From contig NZ_JAKVLR010000001.1 in NCBI RefSeq assembly GCF_022484265.1, positions 1,302,001-1,366,000 on the forward strand: a DNA stretch of 64,000 nt, written 5' to 3'. This DNA is from Companilactobacillus sp. (lineage in GTDB: Bacteria > Bacillota > Bacilli > Lactobacillales > Lactobacillaceae). Below the pieces are notes generated by a model. That model made no database searches and was not told the DNA's origin. It worked only from the letters and a program-made list of their open reading frames with translations. Below, piece after piece: positions 51,131 through 58,754 of this stretch (the first letter of the stretch is position 1; each line of letters opens with the position of its first letter). Made by a program: the position numbers and the translations under genes.

Positions 51131-52900
51131 ATGAACACAATTAGGGATTTTCGTGCCCAAAACAAAACTTTTTGGCACAGATGGTGGACGTATGCTCAAA
51201 TCTTGATCATCGTGGATATTTTGATCAATTTAGCCTTTATTCCACTATTAAATTTTTTATCTGACTCCATTTTGGAATTCAACAACATTGCATATATTTC
51301 ATACACCAACTTGGGAAATTTGTTTACCCATAAACCACTGGCAATGCTGGAATTATTAATATTATTGCTATTCATTATGATGATCGTCTTTATGCAGTTT
51401 TCGATCATCTTCATCAGCTTTCGAGCCATTCGGTCTGAACAGCACTTGGGTTGGCGGCAATATTTGCAGGAATTGATCAAGCAGATCTGGCCAATTCCCT
51501 TCAAGACTTTCGGCTTTTTCTTGTTATATTTTTTACTGATCTTACCTTTTGGCGGCATCGGACTATACACACCACTATTGGATAAAGTTCAAATTCCGCA
51601 ATTTATTACCGATTGGCTTTTTCAAGAACATTTGGTTTTCGGAATTCTATTGATAATATTTTATGCCATCGTTTTATACATTGGAATCCGCTGGATGTTT
51701 GTCCTACCTGAAATGATTTTCGACAAAGAAGGCGCCCGCTCAGCTATTAAGCATAGTTTGCGACTCACGCGACATAAAACCTGGCATTACTTTATGTTCA
51801 TTGTGATCCTAGGTGTCGTGGTGACAATCGCTACGACCGCTTTATTCCTACTCTTGATTGGAATTCAATGGCTATTAGACTTAATTCCCGCCATTGCTAA
51901 AGCGGGTGCGATCACCAATTTGACGTTAGTTCAAATCATCAATGCTGCCGGCGGTTATTATTTCACCAGTATGGTCGCCCTCTTGATGATCTCCAAACTT
52001 CCTGATTTATCGGTTCCTAACGCAATCAAAGTCAAACATCGTCATTGGCCTTGGTTTGTCGTCTTAGGAATTTCTGTCGCTGGTTTTGCTGCTTACGGCG
52101 GTCTATATTTCAACAATCTCTTACTACAAAAGCCACTGACTGTGTCACACCGTGGCGTTGATGACGGAAATGGCGTTCAAAATACCATTTCTGCCCTAAA
52201 AGCGACATCAAAAGAGAAACCAGATTATATCGAAATGGACGTTCAAGAAACTAAAGATCATCAATTTATCGTTTTGCACGATAACACTTTGAATACCTTG
52301 GCCGGGATCGATAAGGGTCCAAAAGATATGACTTTAGCTGAATTGCAGCAAGTTACCGTTTCTGAAAATGGCAAATCTGATCATCTGGCTAGTTTCGACG
52401 ATTACTTGCGTGAATCTCACAAGTTAAATCAGAAATTGATTGTCGAACTTAAAAAGACGCCTTCAACTAAATCTGATTTCGTCAAGAAATTCACAACTCG
52501 TTATGAGAGCCAGCTTGAAAAAAATCATGACATGGTTCATTCGCTAGATTACGATTTTATTCAAGAAAGTCGTAAGGATATGCCAAAGGTTCCATCTAAC
52601 TATATTTTGTCATTTAATTTGTCGGGAGTGCCACGGTCTCGGGCAACTGGATTCACTATGGAAGCTACCACTTTAAATGATACTTTTATTGAAGAATCTC
52701 ATTTTGAGAATAAAAAGGTTTTTGCCTGGACGGTCAATGATCCAAGCACTATGGATAAAATGATGTTCATGGATGCGGACGGAATTATTACTGATAATCT
52801 TACTGAGCTTAATGATGAGATTAGTAAGAATTTTGATTCGAAGAGTTATGCAACCAGAATTTTCAATTATCTGGTTGTGTTGCAAGACCCAACTCGATAG
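51131..52900 (+). CDS. membrane glycerophosphodiester phosphodiesterase
   Basis: A 589-residue protein. The N-terminal half (to about 330) has about eight membrane segments and matches the GDPD-associated membrane domain. The C-terminal half is the GDPD barrel: HRGVDDGNGVQNTISALKAT, YIEMDVQETKDHQFIVLHDN, LIVELKKTPS and FAWTVNDPSTMDKMMFMDAD. The HRG...E-x-D...HD metal and acid/base residues are conserved. It hydrolyses glycerophosphodiesters or possibly released teichoic acid units. A promoter TTGTGT-17-TAAACT (51072-51100) and a GGGGGGA site precede it. Confidence 0.9.
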   Translation: MNTIRDFRAQNKTFWHRWWTYAQILIIVDILINLAFIPLLNFLSDSILEFNNIAYISYTNLGNLFTHKPLAMLELLILLLFIMMIVFMQFSIIFISFRAIRSEQHLGWRQYLQELIKQIWPIPFKTFGFFLLYFLLILPFGGIGLYTPLLDKVQIPQFITDWLFQEHLVFGILLIIFYAIVLYIGIRWMFVLPEMIFDKEGARSAIKHSLRLTRHKTWHYFMFIVILGVVVTIATTALFLLLIGIQWLLDLIPAIAKAGAITNLTLVQIINAAGGYYFTSMVALLMISKLPDLSVPNAIKVKHRHWPWFVVLGISVAGFAAYGGLYFNNLLLQKPLTVSHRGVDDGNGVQNTISALKATSKEKPDYIEMDVQETKDHQFIVLHDNTLNTLAGIDKGPKDMTLAELQQVTVSENGKSDHLASFDDYLRESHKLNQKLIVELKKTPSTKSDFVKKFTTRYESQLEKNHDMVHSLDYDFIQESRKDMPKVPSNYILSFNLSGVPRSRATGFTMEATTLNDTFIEESHFENKKVFAWTVNDPSTMDKMMFMDADGIITDNLTELNDEISKNFDSKSYATRIFNYLVVLQDPTR

Positions 52901-52901
52901 T

Positions 52902-52934
52902 GAAAAAAAGAAGCAGTCATCTGCTTCTTTTTTT
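52902..52934 (+). terminator. intrinsic terminator of the GDPD gene
   Basis: AAAAAAAGAAGCAG and CTGCTTCTTTTTTT form a perfect hairpin with a 4-nt loop. Confidence 0.9.
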
Positions 52935-52971
52935 GTGGTTTGAGAACCGGGTCTGATTCTTGCGGTGTGAG

Positions 52972-53209
52972 ACTCGGCTCCGGACGGTTATCGATTGCCT
53001 TTCGTCTGGCATCCTTGGTTGTTCGTTGGCGTAGCCAACAATTTAAACGGTTGCGCACGCGCCGAAGGCGACGTACGTTCCATTGCTTGTTGTAAGCCGC
53101 CGTCATCGCCGGCAAACAATCACTCCACCACTGAGCCGGGCATCGATAACCTTCCTCCGCCTAAACAGAGTTAAATCAAATTCTCTAAATATTTTGGAAA
53201 TAAGGTATG
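52972..53209 (+). repeat. full copy (B) of intergenic repeat family 1
   Basis: The inverted arms GGTTATCGAT (52986-52995) and ATCGATAACC (53142-53151) enclose a bulged GCC/GGC helix, CTGGC/GCCGG, the hairpin GTTGGC-GTA-GCCAAC also found in copy A, and a second hairpin (GCCGCCGTCATCGCCGGC flanked by TTGT/ACAA) also found in copy D. It thus combines modules of both other full copies. The rest of the gap 52901-53463 shows only the promoter and binding site (AAGGGGA) of the next gene. Confidence 0.75.
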
Positions 53210-53463
53210 CAATTTAAACTTGTGTATAGATTTGGCTAGTCATTCACTTCTTTTAATGAGAATGCTTTATTAGATCAGATAAAACCTGATTAATGCTGTT
53301 TATACAAATAAATATTCCTACTTGCCCTGATGTATAGCGGTTTGCCCGTGTTGCGTGCTGGTCTATATTGGCTATTATCTGTCATGCTTTTTATGAGGGT
53401 AATGGCGATTGATTTGGTAAAATTTATGTACTGGCCTTCAAATTTTTTTAAGGGGAACTCACT

Positions 53464-54141
53464 GTGGAATTCAACAAGATTTTAAAGAGCGAACGAACTA
53501 AACAAGGTTTGAGTCAATCTGATTTGGCTACTAAATTACATGTTGCTAGACAAACTATTTCTAAATGGGAAACTGGCGAAAGTTATCCAAATCTTGACGT
53601 ATTACTCTCAATTAGCGAAATACTCGACATCCCTACTGATGTCTTATTAAAAGGAGAGAATAATACTGTGGCAGAAACCATCAGTAAAGCAGTTAACAAA
53701 AAAACTATCTACAAGCGTGTGGCAATTATCAGCGCCAGCATCGTTGGCGTATGTATCTTAGGGATTGCCTTTCTAACTTTCGGTCGGGCAACGCAAAATA
53801 TTTGGATCGACCGTTTTAATCCTTTTTTGCCAACACGAATTGGTTATGCACAAATCGGAGAAAAACATGATATTAAAGAAAATGACCGGTTGGTGATGGA
53901 TGACGCCTTTGGAAATGGCGATTATCTGAAATTTTCTACCGGCGAGACTCACGACGGATTATATTGGGCAGCTGTCCAACACAAAGGATCATATGTATCA
54001 CGTGCTAAATTGATCAAATCTTCTCAACTGCCATTATTAATGAGAGATTATTCCATGGGCGACGACACCGACACCAGCTACATGAACTACATTGACTATA
54101 AAACGAATGGTCCGAGAAATAGTTGGAACCCGTTTAATTAA
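53464..54141 (+). CDS. membrane-anchored XRE-family regulator
   Basis: A 225-residue protein. The N-terminal Cro/C1 HTH (about 1-65) reads LKSERTKQGLSQSDLATKLH and VARQTISKWETGESYPNLDV. A membrane segment follows at about 82-102 (VAIISASIVGVCILGIAFLT), then an external domain of about 120 residues without recognised motifs. Such proteins may sense envelope signals and act on DNA near the membrane. It starts with GTG, preceded by AAGGGGA at 7 bp. It appears monocistronic, upstream of the aldo/keto reductase pair. Confidence 0.85.
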   Translation: MEFNKILKSERTKQGLSQSDLATKLHVARQTISKWETGESYPNLDVLLSISEILDIPTDVLLKGENNTVAETISKAVNKKTIYKRVAIISASIVGVCILGIAFLTFGRATQNIWIDRFNPFLPTRIGYAQIGEKHDIKENDRLVMDDAFGNGDYLKFSTGETHDGLYWAAVQHKGSYVSRAKLIKSSQLPLLMRDYSMGDDTDTSYMNYIDYKTNGPRNSWNPFN

Positions 54142-54239
54142 AAATATTTACCAGAACTTTTCATCTTCAGTTGACTATTGGTAGCGTTTCCATTGATAAT
54201 TATACTTGTAAATAAATATGCCCTAATAGGAGGACTACC

Positions 54240-55160
54240 ATGAAACAACTCAATCTTGGAGGATCAAACTGGCAAGCTTCACAAATTGCTTTTGGAGCCT
54301 GGAGAATGGATGCTTTATCTGTTGACCAAGCTGCAAAGGCAATCGATACCGCATATGACTGTGGAATTAATTTCGTCGATAACGCCGACATGTACGGCAA
54401 AGGCGAATCAGAACAACGATTTGGCGATGCTCTTAAAAAAACTAGCGTCAAACGTGAAGACTTATTTATTCAAACTAAGGCAGCAATCGTCTTAGGCGAA
54501 AAATATGACTTCTCACGCGAACACATTATGAATGCGATTGAAGGAAGCATGAAACGCTTGGGCGTAGACTATTTGGACTCATTTTTACTTCACCGTCCAG
54601 ATCCATTGATGGAACCAGAAGAAGTAGCAGAGATATTTGACGACCTGCAAAAAGAAGGCAAGGTCAGACATTTTGGAGTTTCCAACTTTAATCCACAACA
54701 ATTTTTACTATTACAAGAATCCTTGAACCAACGACTACTAGTAAATCAAGTCCAATTCAGCTTGATGCATACACCAATGATTGACCACGGCATCCATTCA
54801 AATATGGCTGATGACCGTTCGATCAACCGCGATGGCGAATTGATCGAGTTCTCGAGAAGAATGGATGTCACGCTTCAAGCATGGTCACCATTCCAATACG
54901 GATTTTTTGAAGGAGTCTTTATCGACAACCCTAAATTCCCAGAATTAAATCAAGAATTACAAAAAGTAACTGACAAATACGAAGTATCCAAGAACGCCAT
55001 CGCAGCCGCTTGGATTCTCAGACACCCTGCCAAAATGCAAGTGATCATCGGAACGATGAATCCAAAACACATCATCGACAGCTGCCAAGCAGACGGAATC
55101 GAAATCACTCGACAAGAATGGTACGACCTGTATAAAGCTGCTGGTAACGATTTACCATAG
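54240..55160 (+). CDS. aldo/keto reductase (YdhF-like), tandem copy 1
   Basis: A 306-residue TIM-barrel reductase. The catalytic residues are Asp and Tyr in NFVDNADMYGKGESE, Lys in FIQTKAAIV and His in SFLLHRPDPL. The cofactor loop is IIGTMNPKHI near residue 280. It is highly similar throughout to the copy at 55460-56389, so the pair arose by duplication; the ends EWYDLYKAAGNDLP are identical. Between the copies lies a tandem pair of structured elements. The substrate is unknown. Confidence 0.92.
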   Translation: MKQLNLGGSNWQASQIAFGAWRMDALSVDQAAKAIDTAYDCGINFVDNADMYGKGESEQRFGDALKKTSVKREDLFIQTKAAIVLGEKYDFSREHIMNAIEGSMKRLGVDYLDSFLLHRPDPLMEPEEVAEIFDDLQKEGKVRHFGVSNFNPQQFLLLQESLNQRLLVNQVQFSLMHTPMIDHGIHSNMADDRSINRDGELIEFSRRMDVTLQAWSPFQYGFFEGVFIDNPKFPELNQELQKVTDKYEVSKNAIAAAWILRHPAKMQVIIGTMNPKHIIDSCQADGIEITRQEWYDLYKAAGNDLP

Positions 55161-55176
55161 AAAAAAGAGAGTTGAA

Positions 55177-55285
55177 AGTGCCCGTTTAGACTTCGAGCAT
55201 TGCTCAGGATAGTGCTCACTGCGGTCTTGGCAGTTAGTACTATCCGTGGCAAGCGGAAAAGTCTGGCACTTGTAACTCGTTTCCA
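55177..55285 (+). ncRNA. structured intergenic element, family 2, copy E1
   Basis: P1a is AGTGCC (55177-55182) with GGCACT (55265-55270); a 5-nt 5' bulge (CGTTT) follows; P1b is AGACTT (55188-55193) with AAGTCT (55259-55264). The 13-nt loop strands CGAGCATTGCTCA and GTGGCAAGCGGAA enclose a 16-position hairpin (55207-55222 with 55230-55245) with a 7-nt loop. The unit ends in TGTAACTCGTTTCCA, repeated after copy E2. It is 17 bp beyond the first aldo/keto reductase stop codon. Confidence 0.8.
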
Positions 55286-55298
55286 CACAGAGAGTGGA

Positions 55299-55407
55299 AG
55301 CCAATTGGGAGCTTCCGAGTATTGCCTAGGATAGGACTTATTGCGATCCTGGCAATCAGTCTTATCCGTAGCAAGCGGATGAAGCTATTGGCTGTAACTC
55401 GTTTCCA
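55299..55407 (+). ncRNA. structured intergenic element, family 2, copy E2
   Basis: A tandem copy of E1 with a 122-bp period. P1a is AGCCAAT (55299-55305) with ATTGGCT (55387-55393); the bulge is TGGG; P1b is AGCTTC (55310-55315) with GAAGCT (55381-55386). The loop strands CGAGTATTGCCTA and GTAGCAAGCGGAT are again 13 nt each, and the hairpin (55329-55344 with 55352-55367) has the same 16-position length, the same 7-nt loop and a mismatch at the same place as E1. P1 sequences differ completely from E1 yet pair perfectly. Confidence 0.8.
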
Positions 55408-55459
55408 TCCACCCTCTCTTCTTGTCCTATAATATTCACAAAACCTTTGGAGGCACATC

Positions 55460-56389
55460 TTGAAATATATTAATCTCGGCGATACCAACTGGCAGGTTTC
55501 TGCTGTCGCATTTGGAACTTGGCGCATGCATAGTGGCAACAACGTTTCTCTTGACCAAGCTATGAAAGCTTTAGAAGCTGCCTATGACTGTGGCATTAAT
55601 TTTATCGACAGTTCAGACGTTTACGGTCGTGGTGAATCAGAAAAACTGTTGGGACAAGCTTTGCGCAATAGTAGTATCAAACGTGAAGATGTGTTCATCC
55701 AAACTAAAGGTGGCATCATCCCTCATCAACGTTATGATTTTTCCAAAGAACATCTATTAAATGCAGTTGATGACAGCCTGCAAAGATTAGGACTAGATTA
55801 TTTAGATGCTTACGTTTTACATCGACCTGATCCACTAATGGAACCCGATGAAGTGGCTGATGCGTTTGACCAAATGCAACGTGAAGGCAAAGTCAGACAC
55901 TTTGGCGTTTCCAACTTTAACACGCAACAATTTTTACTATTGCAAGAATCCCTTGATCAAAAACTACTCGTCAATCAACTCGAATTCGGACTCAAACATA
56001 CTGGTATGATCGACCACGGAATTCACTCAAATATGAGTGATGAACGCTCAATCGATCACGATGGCGAATTTCTCGAATTTGCTAGAAGAATGGGCGTGAC
56101 GATCCAGGCCTGGTCACCATTCCAGTTAAGTAATTACGGCGGCTTATTCATCAACAATCCTGATTACCCTGAATTAAATCAGGCATTGCAAAAACTAGCC
56201 GATAAATATCAAGTTTCAAAAAATGCGATTGCTTTAGCTTGGATACTGAGACATCCTGCCAGCTTCCAAGTCTTGATTGGTTCGATGAATCCCGAGCATA
56301 TCGTCGATAATGCTCAAGGTGCTGACATTCAACTGACTCGTCAAGAATGGTACGACCTTTATAAGGCTGCCGGCAATGACCTACCCTAG
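55460..56389 (+). CDS. aldo/keto reductase (YdhF-like), tandem copy 2
   Basis: A 309-residue paralog of the preceding reductase. The tetrad is in NFIDSSDVYGRGESE, FIQTKGGII and AYVLHRPDPL, and the cofactor loop is VLIGSMNPEHI. It starts with TTG (GGAGG 6 bp upstream). A few extra residues (MHSGNNVS) near position 25 account for its greater length. A 299-bp gap with two structured elements separates it from copy 1, so the copies may be transcribed separately. The function is not determined. Confidence 0.92.
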   Translation: MKYINLGDTNWQVSAVAFGTWRMHSGNNVSLDQAMKALEAAYDCGINFIDSSDVYGRGESEKLLGQALRNSSIKREDVFIQTKGGIIPHQRYDFSKEHLLNAVDDSLQRLGLDYLDAYVLHRPDPLMEPDEVADAFDQMQREGKVRHFGVSNFNTQQFLLLQESLDQKLLVNQLEFGLKHTGMIDHGIHSNMSDERSIDHDGEFLEFARRMGVTIQAWSPFQLSNYGGLFINNPDYPELNQALQKLADKYQVSKNAIALAWILRHPASFQVLIGSMNPEHIVDNAQGADIQLTRQEWYDLYKAAGNDLP

Positions 56390-56436
56390 CCGTCTGTAGG
56401 ATTGGTATTAGGAATCGTGTATCTAAATTAAGCAAA

Positions 56437-56481
56437 AAAATACGGCCATGTTTACCTAAACGTAAGCATGGTCGTATTTTT
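56437..56481. terminator. bidirectional terminator
   Basis: AATACGGCCATGTTTAC and GTAAGCATGGTCGTATT pair with two wobble positions around a 6-nt loop, with A and T runs on both sides. It separates the convergent aldo/keto reductase and YibE/F genes. Confidence 0.85.
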
Positions 56482-57265
56482 ATTTATCCTTTTTATCTTG
56501 AGATTCTTCTTCAGAACTTGCCAACAACTTTTTACGGTCAATCTTGGAAACTTGATATGCAGTAATGGGAACGGTCAAGATCACGCCAATTGTACAGATG
56601 ACCGTGGTCAAAACTTCAGCCCCAAACAATTTGTCATTGATGATATCGCCAAATTTATAATTCAACGTACTCATCAAAAAGAATAACGGGAACGTTGTGG
56701 CAAAAAAGTTGAATAGCAAAGTATTCGTTTGCGTACTCAAAATTTTATTTCCGACTGAAAAACCATCGCTGAAAACTTCTTTTGAAGTCAAAGTTGGTTT
56801 GTTAATCACGATTTCGTTCAACCCACTAGTGATTGCGACACTGGTTTCGGAAATCACTCCTAAACTATTGACGACGATCGTTGCAATCGCCAATTGTGGA
56901 AACGAAACCCCGGCAGCCAACGAGAACCCTTCAAGTTCCTCTTGGTCTTCAACCCCCATCCCTTGAGTGCTGGACCAGTACAAGATTGGGATCGTGATCA
57001 ATAAAATCACTGCTGTGATTATCAGCGATGTCTTAAACGAAATGTTAGCAGTCGTAGAATTTTCGACGTTCATGTAAATTGCGACGACCAAAATTATCAC
57101 CGAAATAATTGCCGTGGTGATCAAAACATTGAATCCGTCCGCAATCAGTATCAACAATGCAATAATTGCGACCACATTAATGCCTAGTCCCAGTAATAGC
57201 GAAAATCCCCGATTACCGGTAACTAACAATAATAAAATTACGAAAGCTACTAATAAATACAGCAT
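56480..57265 (-). CDS. YibE/F family membrane protein, short member
   Basis: A 261-residue protein with about seven membrane segments (LLLVTGNRGFSLLLGLGINV, LQLAIATIVV-like and VLTTVICTIGVILTVPITAY) matching the YibE/F family. The central conserved part ISETSVAITSGLNEIVINKP resembles the family's E-T-x-x-I core. The last 20 residues are a charged cytoplasmic tail (SSEEESQDKKDK). Its ATG overlaps the stop codon of the longer YibE/F gene upstream (TAATG), so the two proteins probably form one complex. The transported substrate is not known. Confidence 0.85.
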   Translation of the reverse strand: MLYLLVAFVILLLLVTGNRGFSLLLGLGINVVAIIALLILIADGFNVLITTAIISVIILVVAIYMNVENSTTANISFKTSLIITAVILLITIPILYWSSTQGMGVEDQEELEGFSLAAGVSFPQLAIATIVVNSLGVISETSVAITSGLNEIVINKPTLTSKEVFSDGFSVGNKILSTQTNTLLFNFFATTFPLFFLMSTLNYKFGDIINDKLFGAEVLTTVICTIGVILTVPITAYQVSKIDRKKLLASSEEESQDKKDK

Positions 57266-58353
57266 TAGCTCGCCCTCCTTGCTACCATTTGACTGGCTAT
57301 GAAGCTAGTCGTTGGTACAGTCAACACAATACCAATGGCACTGATCATCAGCTGCGTTACACCTAAACTCAAAGTCATGTCTAAGGTGTAGCCGACTGAA
57401 TTTCCATTTGTCAGATACAGCATAACTAAGTTCAAATTCTCAGCAAAAACAATGAACAGCAAAATGTTGATCAGGGGGCCAACAAGTTCACGACCAATTG
57501 CCATCCCTGATTTAAATAAAGTTTTTGCATCAACATCTGGAACTTCTTGTTTCATTTCGATCAATGATGATGAAATATCCATCGTCTCATCCAAAATGAC
57601 ACCCAGAACACTGAAAATAACTTGCGAGATAAAGACACCAAAGTATGGTTGCAAGTCGAACTCGATCATTTCAAAATGAATCCCACTGTTTCCTGAAAGT
57701 CGCAGCAACCAAACGCTCAGCAACAATGCCACTGATGTCGCAATAAAGGTACTCATAAATGCCATTAACGCATCTTGCGTTGGTCCTAGGATAATGACTA
57801 GAGCCACCGCCGCAATCAGAATCGAGGTAATAATCGTCAAAACAACTAGCATACTAGTTTTTACTTTTATCAGCGTTTGCATAAAGGCATAAAAGATCAC
57901 TAAATTGATCCCAACACTGGCAAAAAGTTTTCCACGGGTAAATTTCATGCAGAATAGTAAGATCACGACTAGTCCTATTGCAAAAACGATAATCGCATCG
58001 CGCTTAGTGCTCTGGATCGTGTAGGAATTCTTCGCCGATTTAGACACAAAAACTTGTTGATGCGGCTTGTATCGTTCGTCGGTCAATTGCGATTGAGTAT
58101 AACTATTAGTTATAGTTACGGGCTTACCTTTTTGAGCTGTATTAGCAAAATGTCCCTTCACTAATTGGACGACCTGGTAGTCAGTATTCTTATATTCATC
58201 AGTACCTTTAGTTTTACTTTTTTGAGTGACTTGTTCAATCTGAACGATAGGTTTCTTGTACATAAAGGCATCAAAATAAGTTATGGTCGTCAAGACTAAG
58301 ACGACTAATATTGCTGCAATTATTTGAAAACGACGCGTTTTAAAAATAGGCAT
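57265..58353 (-). CDS. YibE/F family membrane protein, long member
   Basis: A 362-residue protein. One N-terminal membrane segment (about 10-28) is followed by an extracytoplasmic beta-rich domain (about 35-120, with KGKPVTITNSYTQSQLTDER) and about seven more segments carrying the YibE/F core GVILDETMDISSSLIEMKQE. This is the YibE-like partner with an external domain, while the downstream gene lacks it. Translation of the two is coupled. In lactic acid bacteria the pair is common, but its role is unproven. Confidence 0.87.
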   Translation of the reverse strand: MPIFKTRRFQIIAAILVVLVLTTITYFDAFMYKKPIVQIEQVTQKSKTKGTDEYKNTDYQVVQLVKGHFANTAQKGKPVTITNSYTQSQLTDERYKPHQQVFVSKSAKNSYTIQSTKRDAIIVFAIGLVVILLFCMKFTRGKLFASVGINLVIFYAFMQTLIKVKTSMLVVLTIITSILIAAVALVIILGPTQDALMAFMSTFIATSVALLLSVWLLRLSGNSGIHFEMIEFDLQPYFGVFISQVIFSVLGVILDETMDISSSLIEMKQEVPDVDAKTLFKSGMAIGRELVGPLINILLFIVFAENLNLVMLYLTNGNSVGYTLDMTLSLGVTQLMISAIGIVLTVPTTSFIASQMVARRAS

Positions 58354-58469
58354 TTTAGCAACCTCTCAAATTACAATTATAATAACATTATTGATTATAG
58401 GTAGATTAATAATCTGACTGAGAACTACTCATACTCGCAATTTGACTCTTTAATTATTTTTAATAATAG

Positions 58470-58498
58470 TTGACAATTCAACGTTTTTGAAATAACAT
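58470..58498 (+). promoter_or_regulatory. promoter of the trpXYZ-type operon
   Basis: A perfect -35 TTGACA (58470-58475) and TAACAT (58493-58498) are 17 bp apart. Transcription would begin about 25 nt before the leader peptide. Confidence 0.7.
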
Positions 58499-58528
58499 TT
58501 TTTTATCAACTACTTAGGAGATTTTCTC

Positions 58529-58579
58529 ATGAAAACTATTACTTCTCTTAACATTTTAAATGGTTGGCAAAGCCGATAA
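58529..58579 (+). CDS. 16-residue leader peptide with a single Trp codon
   Basis: ATG at 58529 is preceded by TTAGGAG and opens MKTITSLNILNGWQSR followed by TAA. The only Trp codon (58565-58567) is four codons before the stop. A ribosome stalled there would cover AAGCCGA (58570-58576), the first arm of a large downstream structure. The position and design suggest a regulatory peptide for the Trp-type ABC importer rather than a functional protein. Confidence 0.65.
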   Translation: MKTITSLNILNGWQSR

Positions 58580-58700
58580 TCAGGTTGATCCGAGATGGAT
58601 ATGACCTGAATAGGATCATATCCGTGTCGGCTTATTAAGTGTTGTACCTAAATACGTAATTAAGAGCCCACATGGATTTCAAGATACATGTGGGTTTTGT
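58570..58700 (+). promoter_or_regulatory. putative Trp attenuator with competing hairpins
   Basis: Segment 1 AAGCCGA (58570-58576) can pair with segment 2 TCGGCTT (58627-58633), enclosing ATGGATATGA/TCATATCCGT. Segment 2 extended (GGCTTATTA) can instead pair with segment 3 TAATTAAGAGCC (58658-58668). Segment 3 overlaps the 5' arm of a terminator, CCCACATG (58667-58674) with CATGTGGG (58687-58694) and then TTTTGT. A ribosome stalled at the Trp codon would mask segment 1, free segment 2 and disrupt the terminator. Confidence 0.6.
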
Positions 58701-58705
58701 CATCT

Positions 58706-58737
58706 AAAGGCAGCCCTGTGCAAGGACTGCCTTTTTG
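58706..58737 (+). terminator. second terminator-like hairpin before the ABC operon
   Basis: AAAGGCAG and CTGCCTTT form a stem with an inner CCT/AGG, followed by TTTTTGTG. It lies just before the AAGGGGG binding site of the first structural gene. Confidence 0.65.
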
Positions 58738-58754
58738 TGTAAGGGGGAAAAATT

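Noticed and set aside
52867..53115. Arg-rich minus-strand open frame after the GDPD gene
   Set aside because: It spans the terminator and the repeat element; the composition follows from GC-rich hairpins, not coding constraint.
55177..55407. Tandem repeat considered as a CRISPR array
   Set aside because: There are only two units of 122 bp, the variable parts are paired stems rather than spacers, and no cas genes are present.
55240..55542. Minus-strand open frame between the aldo/keto reductases
   Set aside because: It runs through the tandem structured elements and into the second reductase antisense, with no initiation signal.
58529..58740. Leader of the ABC operon considered as a T-box
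   Set aside because: No T-box antiterminator core (GGGTGGNACC-like) and no stem-I AG bulge could be found; a translated leader peptide explains the layout better.
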